From contig NZ_CP119967.1 in assembly GCF_029543085.1 (NCBI RefSeq), positions 2,444,501 through 2,508,500 on the forward strand: a stretch of DNA of 64,000 bases, written 5' to 3'. The stretch comes from Pseudomonas sp. A34-9 (lineage in GTDB: Bacteria > Pseudomonadota > Gammaproteobacteria > Pseudomonadales > Pseudomonadaceae). The position numbers were made by a program, and so were the translations under genes. Below are positions 26,328 to 35,089 of this stretch, one piece after another. Positions within the stretch are counted from its first letter, which is position 1; every line of letters starts with the position of its first letter. The notes below the pieces were generated by a model. That model ran no database searches. It was not told the origin of the DNA and saw only the letters and a program-made list of their open reading frames with translations.

Positions 26328-26858
26328 TTGGTTAACAAAGTACTGGTTGTCGAAGACGAACAGCTGCTTGCACAAAACCTTCAGGATTATCTGTCGGCGC
26401 AAGGGCTGGACGTCGCGATTGCACATGACGGAGCGACGGCAATCGGCCTGGCCGAAACCTTTGCCCCCGACGTGCTGGTGTTCGATTACCGCTTGCCCGA
26501 CATGGAAGGCTTTGAGGTGCTCGACGCGGTCCGCCAGAACAGGACGTGCCATTTTGTGCTGATAACGGGTCACCCGACCGCTGAAGTCTGTGAGCGGGCG
26601 CGGCAACTGGGGGTCAGCCACATCCTGTTCAAACCGTTTCCATTGGCGGAACTGGCGCGGGCGGTCTGCGACCTTCTGGGCATCAAGCGCGAAGCGAAAC
26701 CCGGTGCGAGCCCTTCCGAGGGCTTTGTCGAACGACGCCAGAGCAGGACCGAGAGCTTCCCGTTGCAGTTGTACGATGGCAGTTGGGTGTTGGCGGATCG
26801 GCGACGACAGTTGCACGCCATGGCACCGGACGACGATCAAATGCTCACCGGGGAGTAA
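26328..26858 (+). CDS. Stand-alone response-regulator receiver protein
   Basis: The 176-residue protein begins at TTG 26328, six bases after a strong AAGGAG. Residues 1-120 form a CheY-like receiver with the acidic pair in VVEDEQ, the phospho-acceptor Asp53 in VFDYRLPDMEG and the conserved Lys in HILFKPFPL. The remaining 55 residues contain no DNA-binding or enzymatic domain. It heads the gspE-gspD-csgG operon, so it may adjust the machine itself or act as a phosphate partner of the sensor kinases at 44389 and 50117. Confidence 0.88.
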   Translation: MVNKVLVVEDEQLLAQNLQDYLSAQGLDVAIAHDGATAIGLAETFAPDVLVFDYRLPDMEGFEVLDAVRQNRTCHFVLITGHPTAEVCERARQLGVSHILFKPFPLAELARAVCDLLGIKREAKPGASPSEGFVERRQSRTESFPLQLYDGSWVLADRRRQLHAMAPDDDQMLTGE

Positions 26859-26939
26859 TGGCGCGATCAGACGTTCCGGCACTTGCCGCCAAGGTTTGCC
26901 GCGCCGACAGGGCTCTGAGCCCCGGTTGGAGAGCAAGCC

Positions 26940-28646
26940 ATGGAACGTCTGTCCGTTGTCGTCGAACCGCTGCCCGCCGAAAGCGCGCCAGAACGCTTTT
27001 CCAGTGAGCAACTTGCCCAGGCCCGGGCGCGGGCCGCCACCTCTGGCGAACGCGTCCTCGAAGCCCTTGGCGTACTTTGCGAACTGGCGCCGATGCCGTT
27101 CATTCACACCCTCGGCGCCACCCTGCATTACCCGGTGCTCGACACCGACAGCCTGTTCCAGGCGACGCCGGTGTTCGACCGGGTCACCCTCGCACAGTGC
27201 CTGAAACGCGAATTCATCCTGCTGCGCCACAACGACGAAGTCATCGGCGTGTTTGCCGACCCCTTCGACCCGGCGCGCCTGGCCTGGATCGATGACTGCC
27301 TGCACGGCGCGCCGCTGCACCTGGTGCACGCCGATGACCTCAAGGCCTATCTGGCCCGCCACGAAGAAAGCTTCCACGCCGTCGAATCGCTGAACGCCCA
27401 GGGCGACACCCACAGCGAAACCGACACCCTGCAAAGCCTGTCGCTGACCAGCATCAGCGAAGACGCCAGCAGCGTGGTGAAACTGGTCAACTCGACCCTC
27501 TACGACGCGCTGAAAATGCACGCCAGCGATATCCACCTCGGCACCACCGGCCACGGGCTGGTGATCAAGTACCGCATTGACGGTGTGCTCAACAACATCA
27601 GCAAAGTCCAGGGCAACGAGTTCGCCGAGCAAGTGATCTCGCGGGTCAAGGTCATGGCCGAACTGGACATCGGCGAGAAGCGCGTGCCGCAGGACGGACG
27701 CTTCAAGATCGGCATCAGTGGCCGCCAGATCGACTTCCGCGTATCGATCATGCCGAGCATCTTTGGCGAAGACGCGGTGCTGCGGGTCCTCGACAAACAG
27801 GATCTGGCCGACAAGGTCTGCGGCGTGCAATTGCAGGCGCTGGGCTTTGAAGACGAAACCCTGCGCCAGTTACGCCGCCTCGCCGCCGAACCCTACGGCA
27901 TGGTGCTGGTGACCGGCCCGACCGGCAGCGGCAAGACCACCACGCTGTACGCGATGATCACCGAGATCAACCATGGCGTGGACAAGATCATCACCATCGA
28001 AGACCCGGTCGAGTATCAATTGCCGGGGGTCCTGCAAATCCCGGTCAACGAGAAAAAAGGCCTGACCTTCGCCCGTGGCTTGCGCTCGATCCTGCGCCAC
28101 GACCCGGACAAGATCATGGTCGGCGAGATCCGTGACCCGGACACCGCGCAGATCGCCGTGCAATCGGCACTCACCGGTCACCTGGTGTTTACCACCATCC
28201 ACGCCAACAACGTCTTCGACGTGATCGGCCGCTTCACCCAAATGGAAATCGACCCCTACAGCCTGGTCTCGGCGCTCAACGCGATTCTCGCCCAGCGCTT
28301 GATTCGGCTGGTGTGCGCCAGTTGCAGCGCGCCGGTCAATCCGAGCGATGAAGAACTGCGCGCCTCGGGCCTCGATCCGCAGAAAGTCGATCACTACCAC
28401 TTCGTCCACGGCAAAGGCTGCGGCCACTGCCGGGGCAGCGGTTATCGCGGGCGCACGGCGATTGCCGAGCTGCTGCACCTCGATGACGAGCTGCGGCAGA
28501 TGATCGTCGAGCGCCAACCGATTACCCAGATCAAAGCCCTGGCCTGCGCCCGTGGTTTGCGCCTGCTGCGCGAATCGGCGCTGGAGCTGGTGGAACAAGG
28601 TCGCACCACGCTGGAGGAGATCAATCGTGTCACTTTTATCGCGTGA
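26940..28646 (+). CDS. gspE: Type II secretion / type IV pilus assembly ATPase GspE
   Basis: The 568-residue cytoplasmic ATPase has an N-terminal GspE-N domain (residues 15-140). The ATPase core shows Walker A GPTGSGKTTT near residue 325, the Asp box TIEDPVEYQL, Walker B MVGEIRDPDTAQ and the His box TGHLVFTTIHAN. A zinc-type tetracysteine pair, CASC near 458 and CGHC near 493, is present. It powers pseudopilus assembly through GspF, encoded at 11922. The next gene starts 20 bp inside its 3' end. Confidence 0.95.
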   Translation: MERLSVVVEPLPAESAPERFSSEQLAQARARAATSGERVLEALGVLCELAPMPFIHTLGATLHYPVLDTDSLFQATPVFDRVTLAQCLKREFILLRHNDEVIGVFADPFDPARLAWIDDCLHGAPLHLVHADDLKAYLARHEESFHAVESLNAQGDTHSETDTLQSLSLTSISEDASSVVKLVNSTLYDALKMHASDIHLGTTGHGLVIKYRIDGVLNNISKVQGNEFAEQVISRVKVMAELDIGEKRVPQDGRFKIGISGRQIDFRVSIMPSIFGEDAVLRVLDKQDLADKVCGVQLQALGFEDETLRQLRRLAAEPYGMVLVTGPTGSGKTTTLYAMITEINHGVDKIITIEDPVEYQLPGVLQIPVNEKKGLTFARGLRSILRHDPDKIMVGEIRDPDTAQIAVQSALTGHLVFTTIHANNVFDVIGRFTQMEIDPYSLVSALNAILAQRLIRLVCASCSAPVNPSDEELRASGLDPQKVDHYHFVHGKGCGHCRGSGYRGRTAIAELLHLDDELRQMIVERQPITQIKALACARGLRLLRESALELVEQGRTTLEEINRVTFIA

Positions 28647-29430
28647 GCGTTTTGTCGCCGTGCTCGGCGCCAGCGGTGTTGGCCTTGGTCAGCGGCGCGG
28701 CAGCGACACCCTGTGGATGGGCAGCGTCGGCTACATCGACGAAGGCTTCCAGAGCTACGCGGTGGCGCTGGATACCCTTGACCGCCTGCTCGGTGAACAC
28801 GCCCGTGCCGGTGCCGAATTGAGCGTGGTCATCTCCGGGCATTTCAGCCGCTTTTGCCTGGTGCCTTGGAGCGCGCAGATCAGCAGTCCGGAAGAACTGC
28901 GCGGCTTTGCTCAGCTGTGTTTTGAAGACCTGTTTGGCGCGCCGACCCAGCCGTGGAGTCTGGTATTGTCCGCCGAGCCAGCCGGTTACGACCGCATCGC
29001 CAGCGCCTTGCCGCAAGACTTGCTCGAACGCCTGCGCACGCTGGTCAGCGGTCGCGGTTTGCGCCTGCGTTCGGTGCAGCCGTACCTGATGGCGGCGTTC
29101 AACCGCTTCGACAAAAGCCTCGATGCCGGCGACTTCCTGTTCGTCGTCGCCGAGCCGCAACGCAGCGTGTTGTTGCTGGCGAGGGAGGGGCGCTGGGCCG
29201 GCGTGCGTTCCGTCGGCGGCAGTGATAGCGATGTGGCGCTGAGCGCGTTGATCGGTCGCGAACGGCAACTGCAAGCCTCGACCAGCGAACGCGCCTTCAA
29301 CGTTTACCTGCATGCGCCGGCGCGCCTCGATGCGCATCCGGACGTGGCGGGCGTGCAACTGCGCACCCTTGAAGATGACTCGATGACCGTGCGTGACGGC
29401 TTGTACGTCATGTCCCGGGCGGTGGCCTGA
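28627..29430 (+). CDS. PilM/GspL-like cytoplasmic component of the secretion system
   Basis: The 267-residue protein uses GTG 28627, placed 7 bp after GGAGGAG, and overlaps gspE. No signal peptide or membrane helix is seen. Weak resemblance (LSVVISGHFSRFCLVPW, SVQPYLMAAFNRF, DFLFVVAEPQRSVLLL) and position suggest the actin-like fold of PilM or the cytoplasmic part of GspL. It would link the ATPase to the inner-membrane PilN-like protein encoded next. Confidence 0.7.
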   Translation: MSLLSRERFVAVLGASGVGLGQRRGSDTLWMGSVGYIDEGFQSYAVALDTLDRLLGEHARAGAELSVVISGHFSRFCLVPWSAQISSPEELRGFAQLCFEDLFGAPTQPWSLVLSAEPAGYDRIASALPQDLLERLRTLVSGRGLRLRSVQPYLMAAFNRFDKSLDAGDFLFVVAEPQRSVLLLAREGRWAGVRSVGGSDSDVALSALIGRERQLQASTSERAFNVYLHAPARLDAHPDVAGVQLRTLEDDSMTVRDGLYVMSRAVA

Positions 29431-29431
29431 C

Positions 29432-29977
29432 ATGCGCGCGCTCAATCTCGACTTCCAGCCACGACCACGTTCCGGCCCATTGGGTTGGGGTCTGCTCGGC
29501 GGCGGTGTGCTGCTGGCGCTGCTGTGCTTCGGCGTGCAACAGCACCTCGACGCGCACACCGAACAGCAACAAGGCCACCTGCAAACCACCCAGCGCCAGC
29601 TCACCGGCGACAGCGGTGCCAAAAGCACATTGAGCCCGGCGGAAACCCGCGAGCAGGCGCAGAACCTGGCGGAGATGCGCAAGGTCTCGCAGCAATTGCG
29701 CCGGCCATGGGAACGCCTGTTCGCCATGCTTGAAGCGCTGCCGCGCGACGACGTCGCCCTGCTGAGCCTGACGCCGGATGCACGCAAAGGCCAGGTTCGG
29801 ATCAGCGCCGAAGCGCGGGATCTGCAAGCGATGCTCGACTTTCACAAACGTCTGGAAGCCAGCGACGAGCTGTCCGACGTGTCGCTGCTGAGCCACGAAA
29901 TCGTCGTCAAATCGCCGGAGCAACCGGTGCAATTCAACCTGTCGGCGACCTGGGAGATGGGCGATGCGAATCCCTAG
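29432..29977 (+). CDS. PilN-like inner-membrane assembly protein
   Basis: The 181-residue protein starts one base after the previous stop. It has a short cytoplasmic N-terminus (MRALNLDFQPRP), one membrane helix at about residues 18-38 (LGWGLLGGGVLLALLCFG), a coiled-coil-like stretch rich in Gln and Glu, and a ferredoxin-like C-terminal domain (ALLSLTPDARKGQVRISAEA). This layout matches PilN and the C-terminal part of GspL. It overlaps the PilO-like gene by 14 bp. Confidence 0.75.
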   Translation: MRALNLDFQPRPRSGPLGWGLLGGGVLLALLCFGVQQHLDAHTEQQQGHLQTTQRQLTGDSGAKSTLSPAETREQAQNLAEMRKVSQQLRRPWERLFAMLEALPRDDVALLSLTPDARKGQVRISAEARDLQAMLDFHKRLEASDELSDVSLLSHEIVVKSPEQPVQFNLSATWEMGDANP

Positions 29978-30512
29978 ACTGATCGTCCACGAATACCTGC
30001 AAGGCCTCGGCATTCCGGGCCTCGCCGGGCTGGCGCTGCTGCTGGTGGCCGTGGCTTGGGCACTCGGTGGTTTGCTGCCGGGCTGGCAATCGTTGCAGCA
30101 CCTCAGCCAGCAGACTCAGGAGGCCAGCGAGTATCTGGCCAAGGTTGAAGACGGCAGTATCGCGCCGCCAGTGGTGCCGCAACGTCAGCTCGACGACTTC
30201 CGCAACAAACTGCCGGCCCAGCCGCAAGCCACCGTCGCTATCGATCGCATCTACGCCCTTGCAGCGCAAGAACACATCACTCTGGCGCGCGGCGAATACG
30301 CCCTCGGCGTCGACCCGAAAACCCATCTGGCGCGCTATCAGATCCTGTTGCCGGTACGCGGCAGCTACCCGCAACTGCGCCGCTTCCTCCATGCCTTGCT
30401 CGGCCAGTTGCCGGCGGTGGTGGTGGAAGACCTGGAGTTGCAACGCAAGAAGATTGGCGACACCGACCTCAATGGCCGGATCCGTATGACCCTTTACCTG
30501 TCGAGGTCGTGA
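29964..30512 (+). CDS. PilO/GspM-like inner-membrane assembly protein
   Basis: The 182-residue protein has one N-terminal membrane helix (GLAGLALLLVAVAWALGGLL), a coiled-coil region and a C-terminal ferredoxin-like domain ending YPQLRRFLHALLGQLPAVVV. These features match PilO and GspM, which dimerise with PilN or GspL. It overlaps the genes on both sides, consistent with a coupled inner-membrane subcomplex. Confidence 0.75.
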   Translation: MRIPRLIVHEYLQGLGIPGLAGLALLLVAVAWALGGLLPGWQSLQHLSQQTQEASEYLAKVEDGSIAPPVVPQRQLDDFRNKLPAQPQATVAIDRIYALAAQEHITLARGEYALGVDPKTHLARYQILLPVRGSYPQLRRFLHALLGQLPAVVVEDLELQRKKIGDTDLNGRIRMTLYLSRS

Positions 30513-31030
30513 TGAATACCAAGCGCGTGACAGGGTGGCTGGCGTTCTTCGGCGTGGCGGCGGCGCTGGCATGGTTGCCGGAGTATTTCTCGCCAAGTGA
30601 TGACGCCGATTCCAACGAAGTGGCGGTGGCCGCCCCGGCTAAAACCGCCAGCCGTGGCGCGCTGCCGGCGAGCAACGCCAAGGCCAAGGACTTACCGATC
30701 AAGGACTTGAGCCCGGCCGGTGACCTGTTCGCCGCCAAGTCCTGGAAGGCCGCGCCGGCCCTGGCCACGGTCACCGAACAAGCGATCAACCCGGCCACAG
30801 TGGTGCAAGCCCCGAGCCTGCCACCGGTGCCGTTTCAATTCGTCGGCAGGCTGCATGACCGCAGCGACCTGCAAGTGTTTTTGCAGAACGGCGAAAAGAT
30901 CTACGTCGTGCGCAACGGGGATGTGATCGACGACACCTGGAAGATCACCGGCATTTCCGATCTGGAATTGAGCCTGGTTTACCTGCCTTTGCATTTGTCG
31001 CAGACCTTGTCTGTGGGGAGTACGCAATGA
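30512..31030 (+). CDS. PilP/GspC-like secretion protein ('secretion system X' type)
   Basis: The 172-residue protein starts at ATG 30512 after GAGG. It has one N-terminal membrane helix (GWLAFFGVAAALAWLPEYF), a long Ala/Pro-rich linker and a small beta domain (PFQFVGRLHDRSDLQVFLQ, VRNGDVIDDTWKITGI) like the homology region of GspC or PilP. Such proteins connect the inner-membrane platform to the secretin encoded immediately after it. Homologues in Pseudomonas carry the uninformative database label secretion system X translation initiation factor. Confidence 0.75.
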   Translation: MNTKRVTGWLAFFGVAAALAWLPEYFSPSDDADSNEVAVAAPAKTASRGALPASNAKAKDLPIKDLSPAGDLFAAKSWKAAPALATVTEQAINPATVVQAPSLPPVPFQFVGRLHDRSDLQVFLQNGEKIYVVRNGDVIDDTWKITGISDLELSLVYLPLHLSQTLSVGSTQ

Positions 31031-32874
31031 ACCGTTCCCGTTTGCTGATGAGCCTGGGCCTGTGTGCCGGGCTGGCCGCGTGCAGTTCTGCGCAGGTGGC
31101 CAACAAGGAAGCCGCCGACCTGATTGAACAGGGGCAGTACGAGGCGGGGCTGGCCCGGATCGAGGAAGGTCTGCGTGAGAATCCTCGCGACACCGAACTG
31201 CACCTGCTGCTCAACAGCGGCCGCGCCAAAGCGATCACGGCATTGCTGACGGCCGGCGACACCGACCGCTCGCGGCGCGACTTTGCTTCGGCGCGCACCG
31301 CTTACATGCGCGTGCTGACCATCGAGCCGAACAACCGCCGCGCCCAGGATGCCCTGAAACAGCTGGAATACCTGCGCACCATGGACGAGAAACTCGAACT
31401 GGCCCGTGGCGACCTGCGTCGCGGCGACATCTACGGCGCGGATCGCCAGGTCAAGCAGATTCTCGAACTCGACCCGGCCAACGCAGGCGCGCTGGAGCTG
31501 CAAGGCAACATTCGTCTGGTGCAGAGCCGCAACGTGATCGCCTATCCGCAACTGCGCACTAAGCTCGATCGCCCGGTCACCCTGGAATTTCGTGACGCCA
31601 ACCTGAAGACCATTTTCGAAGTGCTGTCGCAAGTCGCCGGGCTGAATTTCATCTTCGACAAAGACCTGCGCCCGGACATGAAAGCGACGATTTTCGTGCG
31701 TGACGTGCGCATCGAAGACGCCGTGACCCTGCTGCTGCAACAGAACCAGTTGCACCAGAAAGTGGTGAACGAAAACACCTTGCTGATCTACCCGGACTCG
31801 CCACAGAAAGTGAAGGATTACCAGGAACTGGTGATGCGCACCTTTTACCTGACCAGCATCGACGCCAACACTGCGCTGAACATGGTCAAGACTATGCTCA
31901 AGACCCGCGACGTGTTCGTCGATGAGCGCCTCAACACCTTGACCATGCGCGACACCGAAGACGCGATCCGCATGGCGGAAAAACTCCTGCAATCGCAAGA
32001 CCAGTCCAACCCGGAAGTGGTGCTCGAAGTCGAGGTGATGGAAGTCGCCACTCAGCGCATTCTCGACCTCGGTCTGCAATGGCCGAGCACCTTCGGTGTG
32101 GTCAACTCCGATGGTTCGCCGGTCACCCTGCTGGGCCAACTCAAGGGCATCAACTCCGACCGTATCTCGATCGGGCCATCGCCGCAGGCCAAGATCAACG
32201 CGCAGGACAACGACATCAACACCCTTGCCAGCCCGGTGATTCGCGTCAGCAACCGTGAGCAGGCGCGCATCCACATCGGCCAGCGCGTGCCGATCATCAG
32301 CGCGACCTCGGTGCCGTCGACACAAGGGCCGGTGATCACTGAAAGCGTCACTTATCTGGATGTCGGTCTGAAGCTCGAAGTGACCCCCACCGTGCACCTG
32401 AACAACGAAGTGGCGATCAAGATTGCCCTGGAAGTGAGTAACGCCACGCCGCTGGAACCGACCCGCCAGGGCACGATCCCGGTACAGGTCGATACCCGCA
32501 ATGCGCAGACCTCGCTGCGTCTGCATGACGGCGAAACGCAAATCCTCGCCGGGCTGGTGCGCAACGACCACGGCGCCACCGGCAACAAGATTCCCGGGCT
32601 CGGTGACATTCCCGGGCTGGGCCGCTTGTTCGGCAGCAACAAAGACACCATCGGCAAATCGGAACTGGTGCTGTCGATCACCCCACGGATCGTGCGCAAC
32701 CTGCCGTACCAGAGCCCGTCGGACATGGAGTTCTCCACCGGTACCGAAACCAGCATGCACATTCAGGCACCGGATCGTTCGCAGAGCTACGTGATGCCGT
32801 CGCCTGCCGCGCAGCCGCGTGCAGTCGGTGAGTCGGCCGTGGCAACCACCCGCGTCACTGTCGAGAAGCCTTGA
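31027..32874 (+). CDS. gspD: Type II secretion system secretin GspD
   Basis: The 615-residue outer-membrane channel protein has a lipoprotein signal with Cys19 in GLAAC. Residues about 25-165 form TPR-like helices, which is unusual for classical GspD and more like Tad- or pilus-related secretins. An N0/STN segment follows (LEFRDANLKTIFEVLSQVAG), then N domains and the secretin domain (GLKLEVTPTVHLNNEVAIKI, then NDHGATGNKIPGLGDIPGLG near residue 515). It overlaps the previous gene by 4 bp. Confidence 0.93.
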   Translation: MNRSRLLMSLGLCAGLAACSSAQVANKEAADLIEQGQYEAGLARIEEGLRENPRDTELHLLLNSGRAKAITALLTAGDTDRSRRDFASARTAYMRVLTIEPNNRRAQDALKQLEYLRTMDEKLELARGDLRRGDIYGADRQVKQILELDPANAGALELQGNIRLVQSRNVIAYPQLRTKLDRPVTLEFRDANLKTIFEVLSQVAGLNFIFDKDLRPDMKATIFVRDVRIEDAVTLLLQQNQLHQKVVNENTLLIYPDSPQKVKDYQELVMRTFYLTSIDANTALNMVKTMLKTRDVFVDERLNTLTMRDTEDAIRMAEKLLQSQDQSNPEVVLEVEVMEVATQRILDLGLQWPSTFGVVNSDGSPVTLLGQLKGINSDRISIGPSPQAKINAQDNDINTLASPVIRVSNREQARIHIGQRVPIISATSVPSTQGPVITESVTYLDVGLKLEVTPTVHLNNEVAIKIALEVSNATPLEPTRQGTIPVQVDTRNAQTSLRLHDGETQILAGLVRNDHGATGNKIPGLGDIPGLGRLFGSNKDTIGKSELVLSITPRIVRNLPYQSPSDMEFSTGTETSMHIQAPDRSQSYVMPSPAAQPRAVGESAVATTRVTVEKP

Positions 32875-32876
32875 TC

Positions 32877-33350
32877 ATGAACGCCTCCCAGCGCGGTTTT
32901 ACCTTGATTGAAGTCGTGGTGACGCTGGCCCTGATCGGCCTGTTGGCGAGCATGGCCGCGCCGCTGACCGAGACCCTGGTGCGGCGTGGCAAGGAGCAGG
33001 AATTGCGCAACGCGCTGTATCAGATTCGCGATGCCATCGACGCCTACAAACGCGCCTTTGATGCCGGTTACATCGAGAAGTCGCTGAACAGCAGCGGCTA
33101 CCCGCCGAACCTGAAAGTGCTGGTCGAGGGCGTGCGCGATGTGCGCAGTGCCAAAGGCGCCAAGTTCTATTTTTTACGCCGCATCCCGCGCGATCCGCTG
33201 GTGTCGGCCAAACGCGATGACGAAGGGGGTTGGGGCGTGCGCGCCTACAACAGTTCGGCTCAGAATCCGCGCGATGGCGAAGACGTGTTCGACGTCTACT
33301 CCCACGCCCGCGGCAAGGGCCTCAACGGCATCGCCTACCGCGAGTGGTGA
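32877..33350 (+). CDS. Type II secretion pseudopilin (minor, first)
   Basis: The 157-residue protein uses ATG 32877, 3 bp past the gspD stop. A very short class III leader (MNASQRG) is followed by FTLIEVVVTLALIGLLASM, with Glu5 present. The globular part contains ELRNALYQIRDAIDAYKRAF and a RRIPRDPL loop. It is GspG-like in layout but lacks the DPWG-type calcium loop, so it is called a minor or alternative pseudopilin. Confidence 0.88.
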   Translation: MNASQRGFTLIEVVVTLALIGLLASMAAPLTETLVRRGKEQELRNALYQIRDAIDAYKRAFDAGYIEKSLNSSGYPPNLKVLVEGVRDVRSAKGAKFYFLRRIPRDPLVSAKRDDEGGWGVRAYNSSAQNPRDGEDVFDVYSHARGKGLNGIAYREW

Positions 33351-33355
33351 ACCTC

Positions 33356-33730
33356 ATGCGCCGGGAAAAAGGTTTTACCTTGCTGGAGCTGATGGTGGTG
33401 ATGGCGATCATCGCCACGCTGATGACCATCGCGCTGCCGCGCTACTTCAACAGCCTTGAAGCGTCGAAGGAAACCACGTTGCGCCAGAGCCTGTCGGCGA
33501 TGCGCGAGGCGCTGGATCACTTCTACGGCGACACCGGCCGCTACCCCGATTCCATCGAGCAACTGATCGAACAACGTTACCTGCGCAACGCGCCACTCGA
33601 TCCGATCACCGAACGCAAAGACCAGTGGGTGCTGATCGCGCCACCGGACGGCGTCGCGGGCGGCGTGGCCGATATCAAAAGCGGTGCTACCGGGAGGGCG
33701 CGTGATGGCAGCCAGTATTCCGAGTGGTAA
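33356..33730 (+). CDS. Type II secretion pseudopilin (minor, second)
   Basis: The 124-residue protein has leader MRREKG followed by FTLLELMVVMAIIATLMTIA, with Glu5 present. The body reads SLSAMREALDHFYGDTGRYP and a loop with APLDPITERKDQW, close to GspG/PilE-type minor pilins. ATG 33356 is chosen because it opens the leader; the frame continues upstream only as a shadow. The next gene starts 26 bp inside its 3' end. Confidence 0.88.
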   Translation: MRREKGFTLLELMVVMAIIATLMTIALPRYFNSLEASKETTLRQSLSAMREALDHFYGDTGRYPDSIEQLIEQRYLRNAPLDPITERKDQWVLIAPPDGVAGGVADIKSGATGRARDGSQYSEW

Positions 33731-34244
33731 CCGCGCACAGCAGGGTGGCTTCACGTACCTGGGCGTGCTGTTCCTGATTGTGGTGATGGGCATGGGCCTG
33801 GCCAGTGCCGGCGAGCTGTGGTCGACCGCGTCGCGCCGTGACCGAGAGCGCCAGTTGCTCTGGGTCGGCACCCAGTACGCGCAGGCGCTGCGCAGCTACT
33901 ACCGCAGTTCGCCGGGGTTGGCGCAGTACCCGAAAGAATTGGGCGATCTGCTCGACGATCAGCGTTTTCCCGAGGCGAAACATCATTTGCGTCAGCTCTA
34001 TCCGGATCCGATTGGCCAGGGCGAATGGGCGCTGCAACGCGGTTTCGACGGACGCATCACGGGTATCAATAGCCCGTCGACCGAGCTGCCATTGAAGCAG
34101 GCGGACTTCCCGACGCAGTGGTCGGATTTTGAAGGCATGCAGCGTTATTCCGATTGGCAGTTCGTCGCCGAAAAGGCCTTCCTTGAGGGCACCAATGGCC
34201 CGGCCAAAGGCCAGTCGAATCTGCCGCAGGCGTTGCAGCCATGA
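33705..34244 (+). CDS. Type II secretion pseudopilin (minor, third, atypical)
   Basis: The 179-residue protein starts at ATG 33705 after GGGAGG. The leader ends AQQGG, followed by FTYLGVLFLIVVMGMGLASA; the usual Glu5 is replaced by Gly, as in GspK-like tip pseudopilins or some PilX-type proteins. The soluble part contains ERQLLWVGTQYAQALRSYY and a GFDGRITGINSPS segment. It overlaps csgE by 4 bp, which joins the secretion genes to the curli genes. Confidence 0.82.
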   Translation: MAASIPSGNRAQQGGFTYLGVLFLIVVMGMGLASAGELWSTASRRDRERQLLWVGTQYAQALRSYYRSSPGLAQYPKELGDLLDDQRFPEAKHHLRQLYPDPIGQGEWALQRGFDGRITGINSPSTELPLKQADFPTQWSDFEGMQRYSDWQFVAEKAFLEGTNGPAKGQSNLPQALQP

Positions 34245-34633
34245 CTCGCCACTGGTGGTGCGCGTTGGTCCTCACCGTGGTGGCGTGCTGCGCCAGCGCC
34301 GGTGAAGAAGACGAAATGATGGGCTTCATCGTCGACGACACGATCTCGCACATCGGCCACGACTTTTACTACTCGTTCAGTGAACGCCTGCGCGACACCA
34401 GCCCGATGGATTTCAACCTGGTGGTGCGCGAGCGACCCGACGCGCGCTGGGGCAGCCTGGTGACCGTGGAATATCAGCAACGCCTGGTTTATCGGCGCTT
34501 CCTGCCGCCGAACACTGTGGAACTGAAGGACGAGGCCTACGAGGCCGCCGATCTGGTTCGACTGGAGGTTGTCCGGCGCAAGCTGGAAGCCATGTTGCAG
34601 GACACCACCGACCTTGAGAAGGACGAACTATGA
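34241..34633 (+). CDS. csgE: Curli export specificity factor CsgE
   Basis: The 130-residue periplasmic protein has a signal peptide (LVLTVVACCASAGE). It shows CsgE features: GFIVDDTISHIGHDFYYSFS, a PMDFNLVVRERP strand and the YQQRLVYRRFLPP segment. CsgE caps the CsgG channel and directs curlin subunits to it. It begins inside the stop region of a pseudopilin gene (ATGA), so translation is coupled to the secretion operon. This is not the gene order of enterobacterial csgDEFG. Confidence 0.92.
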   Translation: MTRHWWCALVLTVVACCASAGEEDEMMGFIVDDTISHIGHDFYYSFSERLRDTSPMDFNLVVRERPDARWGSLVTVEYQQRLVYRRFLPPNTVELKDEAYEAADLVRLEVVRRKLEAMLQDTTDLEKDEL

Positions 34634-35061
34634 ACAGCACAACGTTCTCACGGCGCAGCGGTTTCTGGATCTCGGGGTTGTTGATCGGGCTCGCCAGCGC
34701 CGCTGCCGTCCAGGCCACCGAACTGGTCTACACGCCGGTCAACCCGTCGTTCGGCGGTAACCCGCTCAACGGCACCTGGCTGCTCAACAACGCTCAGGCG
34801 CAGAACGACTACGACGATCCTGACCTGAAAAAGCGCACCACAGTGGCCGGCACGTCGGCGCTCGAACGCTTCACCAGTCAATTGCAATCGCGGCTGCTGG
34901 GGCAGTTGCTGGACAACATCTCCACCGGCAACACGGGGAGCCTGTCCACAGACGCTTTTATCGTCAACGTCGTCGACGACTCGGGGGCACTCACCATTGA
35001 AGTGACCGACCGAGCGAGCGGTGAAGTTTCGGAAATTCAGGTGAACGGCCTCAACCCATGA
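34630..35061 (+). CDS. csgF: Curli assembly factor CsgF
   Basis: The 143-residue protein has a signal peptide ending AAVQATE, then the conserved mature N-terminus LVYTPVNPSFGGNPLNG that inserts into the CsgG pore. The C-terminal half ends EVTDRASGEVSEIQVNG. CsgF sits at the cell surface and helps the nucleator start fibre growth. It overlaps csgE by 4 bp. Confidence 0.93.
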   Translation: MNSTTFSRRSGFWISGLLIGLASAAAVQATELVYTPVNPSFGGNPLNGTWLLNNAQAQNDYDDPDLKKRTTVAGTSALERFTSQLQSRLLGQLLDNISTGNTGSLSTDAFIVNVVDDSGALTIEVTDRASGEVSEIQVNGLNP

Positions 35062-35089
35062 CGGGCTGGCGGTTCCGGGGAGAACGGAC

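Noticed and set aside
30979..32760. A 593-codon minus-strand open frame over gspD
   Set aside because: It is the antisense shadow of a recognisable secretin.
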